A stretch of DNA of 64,000 bases from Lysinibacillus sp. G4S2 (lineage in GTDB: Bacteria > Bacillota > Bacilli > Bacillales_A > Planococcaceae). The notes beneath the pieces were generated by a model. That model ran no database searches, was not told the origin of the DNA, and saw only the letters and a program-made list of their open reading frames with translations. The stretch lies in NCBI RefSeq assembly GCF_030348505.1, contig NZ_JAUCFJ010000002.1, positions 3,042,001-3,106,000 of the forward strand, in the 5' to 3' direction. The position numbers and the translations under genes are program-made. Positions 61,753 through 64,000 of this stretch are shown piece by piece. Within the stretch, counting starts at the first letter, position 1; each line of letters opens with the position of its first letter.

Positions 61753-63042
61753 TTATTCATTTATTAATTGCTGGAATCCATTATCAATAAATAGACTATT
61801 TATATCTCTTTTATCAGGAGTAAAATGAACTTGTTTTTCAGTATCTAGAAAATCAATTGTGTATTGTACAGTAGCCGCCACACCTAGCTTTAAAGCATCT
61901 TCATCTAAATCAAAGAAAACATTATGGTGTTCAGCCCCAATCCCTTCTTCGAGGTTTTGTATGCCAACGAATGCAAACACACCTGGGAAGTATTTTTCGT
62001 AAAACGCAAATGATTCTGATGCCATCCAAGCGGGGATTGAATGTAATGCATCTGTACCAATTGCATTTTTCACTGCATCCATTGCAATTTGTGCACAATC
62101 TTGTTGATTGTAGACAATTAAATCCGATTCTTTCGGTTCTATAATAAATTCATAGATGCAATTATGCAGGTCACAGACTTTTTCAAGAATTCTCTTAAAT
62201 TCTTTTGCTGCATGGGCACCTTGATCAACATCTAAATATCTGACTGTTCCTGAAAACTGTAAACTTTCTGGAATAATGTTTGCTGCGGAACCTGAAATAA
62301 TCGTTCCAATTGAATAGGTAATTGTTTTAAAAGGATCTAAGGTATTTAACCGCATCGCTTTTAAATTGTTATAAAAATCGGTAAAGCAATCTAATGGAGA
62401 AACTGACAAATCTGGTCTTGAACCATGTCCACTTTTTCCTTTTATTAAGACATTGAATACAAACGAAGCGGCCATTCTTGGGCCTGGATCAACAGATATT
62501 TTCCCAGTCGGAAGATCAGATTTTAAATGAATACCCCAAATTCCGTCTCCTCCGATTTCGTGTAATCGTTTACAGAGATTATAAATTCCTCCGCCCATTT
62601 CTTCCCCTTGTTCAAATGCGACAAGCACTCTTCCTTTGATTTTGTCTTTGTGTTGGGTCAAAATTTTCGCTGCACCTAAAAGCATCGCCGTATGTCCATC
62701 ATGTCCACAAGTATGAGCAGCTTGGTCAGTCTCAGAAAATACCACTTTTTTCTTTTTTAAATTATTTTCCTCTTCCTTCATCGGCAATGCATCTAGATCT
62801 GCCCTAAGAATTAAAGTTTTTCCCGCTTGATTCCCTTGAATATAACCAATAATTCCACCATCAGAGACAATTTCGTAATTAATGCCTAATTTAGTTAACT
62901 CGTCTGTCACCACTTTCATTGTCCGTACTTCTTGTAATCCGATTTCAGGGTGTCTATGGAGATCTCTTCTTATATCAATTACATAATCTTCTACTTCTTT
63001 TGCAGCTTTTAATGCATCAAGCTCAAATTCGATTGTTTTCAT
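61753..63042 (-). CDS. M20-family amidohydrolase (N-acyl amino acid deacylase type)
   Basis: 429 aa. Metal-ligand motifs RADLDALPM, AAHTCGHDGHTAMLLGA and FEQGEEMGGGIYNLC are complete, with the dimerisation insert SGHGSRPDLSVSPLDCF. Removes acyl groups from N-acyl amino acids or related amides. Overlaps the PatB-like gene by four bases. Combination with a C-S lyase suggests an N-acyl-cysteine conjugate as substrate. Confidence 0.9.
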   Translation of the reverse strand: MKTIEFELDALKAAKEVEDYVIDIRRDLHRHPEIGLQEVRTMKVVTDELTKLGINYEIVSDGGIIGYIQGNQAGKTLILRADLDALPMKEEENNLKKKKVVFSETDQAAHTCGHDGHTAMLLGAAKILTQHKDKIKGRVLVAFEQGEEMGGGIYNLCKRLHEIGGDGIWGIHLKSDLPTGKISVDPGPRMAASFVFNVLIKGKSGHGSRPDLSVSPLDCFTDFYNNLKAMRLNTLDPFKTITYSIGTIISGSAANIIPESLQFSGTVRYLDVDQGAHAAKEFKRILEKVCDLHNCIYEFIIEPKESDLIVYNQQDCAQIAMDAVKNAIGTDALHSIPAWMASESFAFYEKYFPGVFAFVGIQNLEEGIGAEHHNVFFDLDEDALKLGVAATVQYTIDFLDTEKQVHFTPDKRDINSLFIDNGFQQLINE

Positions 63043-64000
63043 TTTCTATACACCTCTTCTAATTGGTTTTTAGATTCGATATCTTGAAATTCTAAAGCGA
63101 TTCTTTCAAGTGCTTCTTTTATAAGGGATCTCGGTGAAGGGATACAGATTCTTTGGAAGTCTTCACCTTCAATTCCAAACAAGTGACCATCTTCAAGTAA
63201 GACATTGGCTTTGTTATAGATACGATCATGAACCTCTTGTGCTGAAAGACCATATCCACTAAAGTCCATCCACATCACGTATGTTCCTTCAGGGATCCTA
63301 ACTTTGACTGTAGGCAATTTTTCAGCTAAGTAATTTTTCACATACTCCATTGTGTCGTCAATATATTCTGTTATTTGCCCTAACCATTCTTCTCCTTCGT
63401 TGTAAACAGCTATAAGAGCTGCAATGGTAAACGGTGATGGTAATTGCATCCCCATTGTGTCGCTAAAGTTTTTTCTAATTTCTGGGTTTGAAATAATGAC
63501 ATTTGTACAGTGCAGACCTGCAACATTAAATGTTTTGTTGATGGCTGTGCACGAGATGATATTGTCCGTACTGTTTGCAACTTTTGCGATTGGTATAAAT
63601 TTTTGGTTTTTTCTAATGAGATCCCCATGAATTTCATCAGCTATAATAATCACATTATTTTCCGCACAGATATCTGAAAGTCTTTTTAATTCCTCGTTTG
63701 ATAAAATCCTTCCAGTCGGATTGTGTGGGTTACAAAGAATGAACATTGTTGTATTTTCTTCTTTTGCTTTTGCTTCAAAATCCTCAAAATCAATTGAGTA
63801 ATATCCTTCAGCATCACATTTCAACGCATTATTTCGAACAACTCTCCCATTTCCCTCTATCGCAACTGTGAACGGTGGATAAACAGGACGTTGAATGATG
63901 ATGCCCTCACCAGGTTTAGTGAATGCTTTTACAGCTATATTCAAGGCATGTACTGTTCCAGGGCTATATATAATCTCTTCTCTTTTGATTGTCCAATCAT
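63039..64000 (-). CDS. patB: PatB/MalY-type aminotransferase-like C-S lyase, 5' end missing
   Basis: About 320 codons visible; the frame continues to the window edge (WTIKREEIIYSPGTVHALNI before the first internal Met-type start), so the start is outside. NPHNPTGRILSNEELK, NVIIIADEIHGDLIR and the PLP lysine in AINKTFNVAGLHCTNV are fold-type I motifs of MalY/PatB cystathionine beta-lyase-like enzymes. Cleaves the C-S bond of cysteine conjugates to pyruvate, ammonia and thiol. First known gene of the operon here. Confidence 0.88.
   Translation of the reverse strand, partial: DWTIKREEIIYSPGTVHALNIAVKAFTKPGEGIIIQRPVYPPFTVAIEGNGRVVRNNALKCDAEGYYSIDFEDFEAKAKEENTTMFILCNPHNPTGRILSNEELKRLSDICAENNVIIIADEIHGDLIRKNQKFIPIAKVANSTDNIISCTAINKTFNVAGLHCTNVIISNPEIRKNFSDTMGMQLPSPFTIAALIAVYNEGEEWLGQITEYIDDTMEYVKNYLAEKLPTVKVRIPEGTYVMWMDFSGYGLSAQEVHDRIYNKANVLLEDGHLFGIEGEDFQRICIPSPRSLIKEALERIALEFQDIESKNQLEEVYRK

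Overview
The window is AT-rich DNA from a low-GC Gram-positive endospore former. Gene content (YolD/UvrX cassette with LexA boxes, YrzI-type small protein, LCP protein, type I signal peptidase, DUF3231, a cupin with a coat-like tail, a PbuE-type pump behind a purine riboswitch) points to the Lysinibacillus/Bacillus relatives; this is inference from protein resemblance and not a database match. No rRNA, tRNA or CRISPR array was seen.

Layout. 1-3.8 kb: a debris-rich accessory stretch with a VanZ-like gene cut by the left edge, several very small genes, a broken ISL3-type transposase, a YrzI-type peptide between strong terminators, and the 3' end of a group II intron. 3.8-6.6 kb: LexA-boxed uvrX/yolD cassette and the wreck of a LigD-type polymerase-domain gene. 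6.6-24.1 kb: a large leftward acyl-CoA catabolic cluster (four acyl-CoA ligases, two enoyl-CoA hydratases, two acyl-CoA dehydrogenases, a MaoC hydratase, a biotinyl carrier, an acyl-CoA carboxylase transferase subunit, a split AtuA-type protein, a sodium:solute symporter with a small membrane partner). It starts at a textbook sigma-54 promoter (24153-24169) and faces a divergent sigma-54 activator (24402-26456). At least four decayed gene fragments lie inside it. 26.9-30.2 kb: a second LexA-boxed but broken uvrX copy fused to an Xre-type HTH, a cupin, a small membrane protein, a 42-bp tandem array and a DUF3231 gene. 30.2-45 kb: Ca-type P-ATPase, PbuE-type purine exporter with a guanine-type riboswitch, signal peptidase, LCP, MarR, PBP4-type carboxypeptidase and a heterodimeric ABC exporter preceded by two leader peptides and an attenuator. 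45-53.4 kb: repeat-rich region with a TnpB/omega-RNA element that has split a VOC gene, two copies of a MITE-like element with perfect 9-bp target duplications, paired FluC channels, a CbrC-family protein and a monooxygenase gene whose stop codon comes from a MITE. 53.5-60 kb: a two-component system, a flavinyl-transferase/ferric-reductase-like membrane cluster and a LytTR-DUF3021-type module. 60-64 kb: a leftward operon of PatB-type C-S lyase (cut by the right edge), M20 amidohydrolase, DUF3311 protein and sodium:solute symporter.

How the parts work together. The activator with CBS, PAS, AAA+ and Fis-type HTH regions should switch on the adjacent cluster, which has every enzyme class for activating and beta-oxidising one or more unusual carboxylic acids, plus a carboxylation branch of AtuA/Liu type; no biotin carboxylase is encoded here, so it must come from elsewhere. 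The flavinyl-transferase cluster looks like a membrane electron-transfer unit. The right-hand operon looks like uptake and cleavage of an N-acylated or cysteine-conjugated compound. The strongest novelties are the MITE family with 9-bp duplications that supplies the same stop tail to two different ORFs, the reconstructable TnpB insertion, and the riboswitch with guanine-type specificity base in front of a pbuE homologue.
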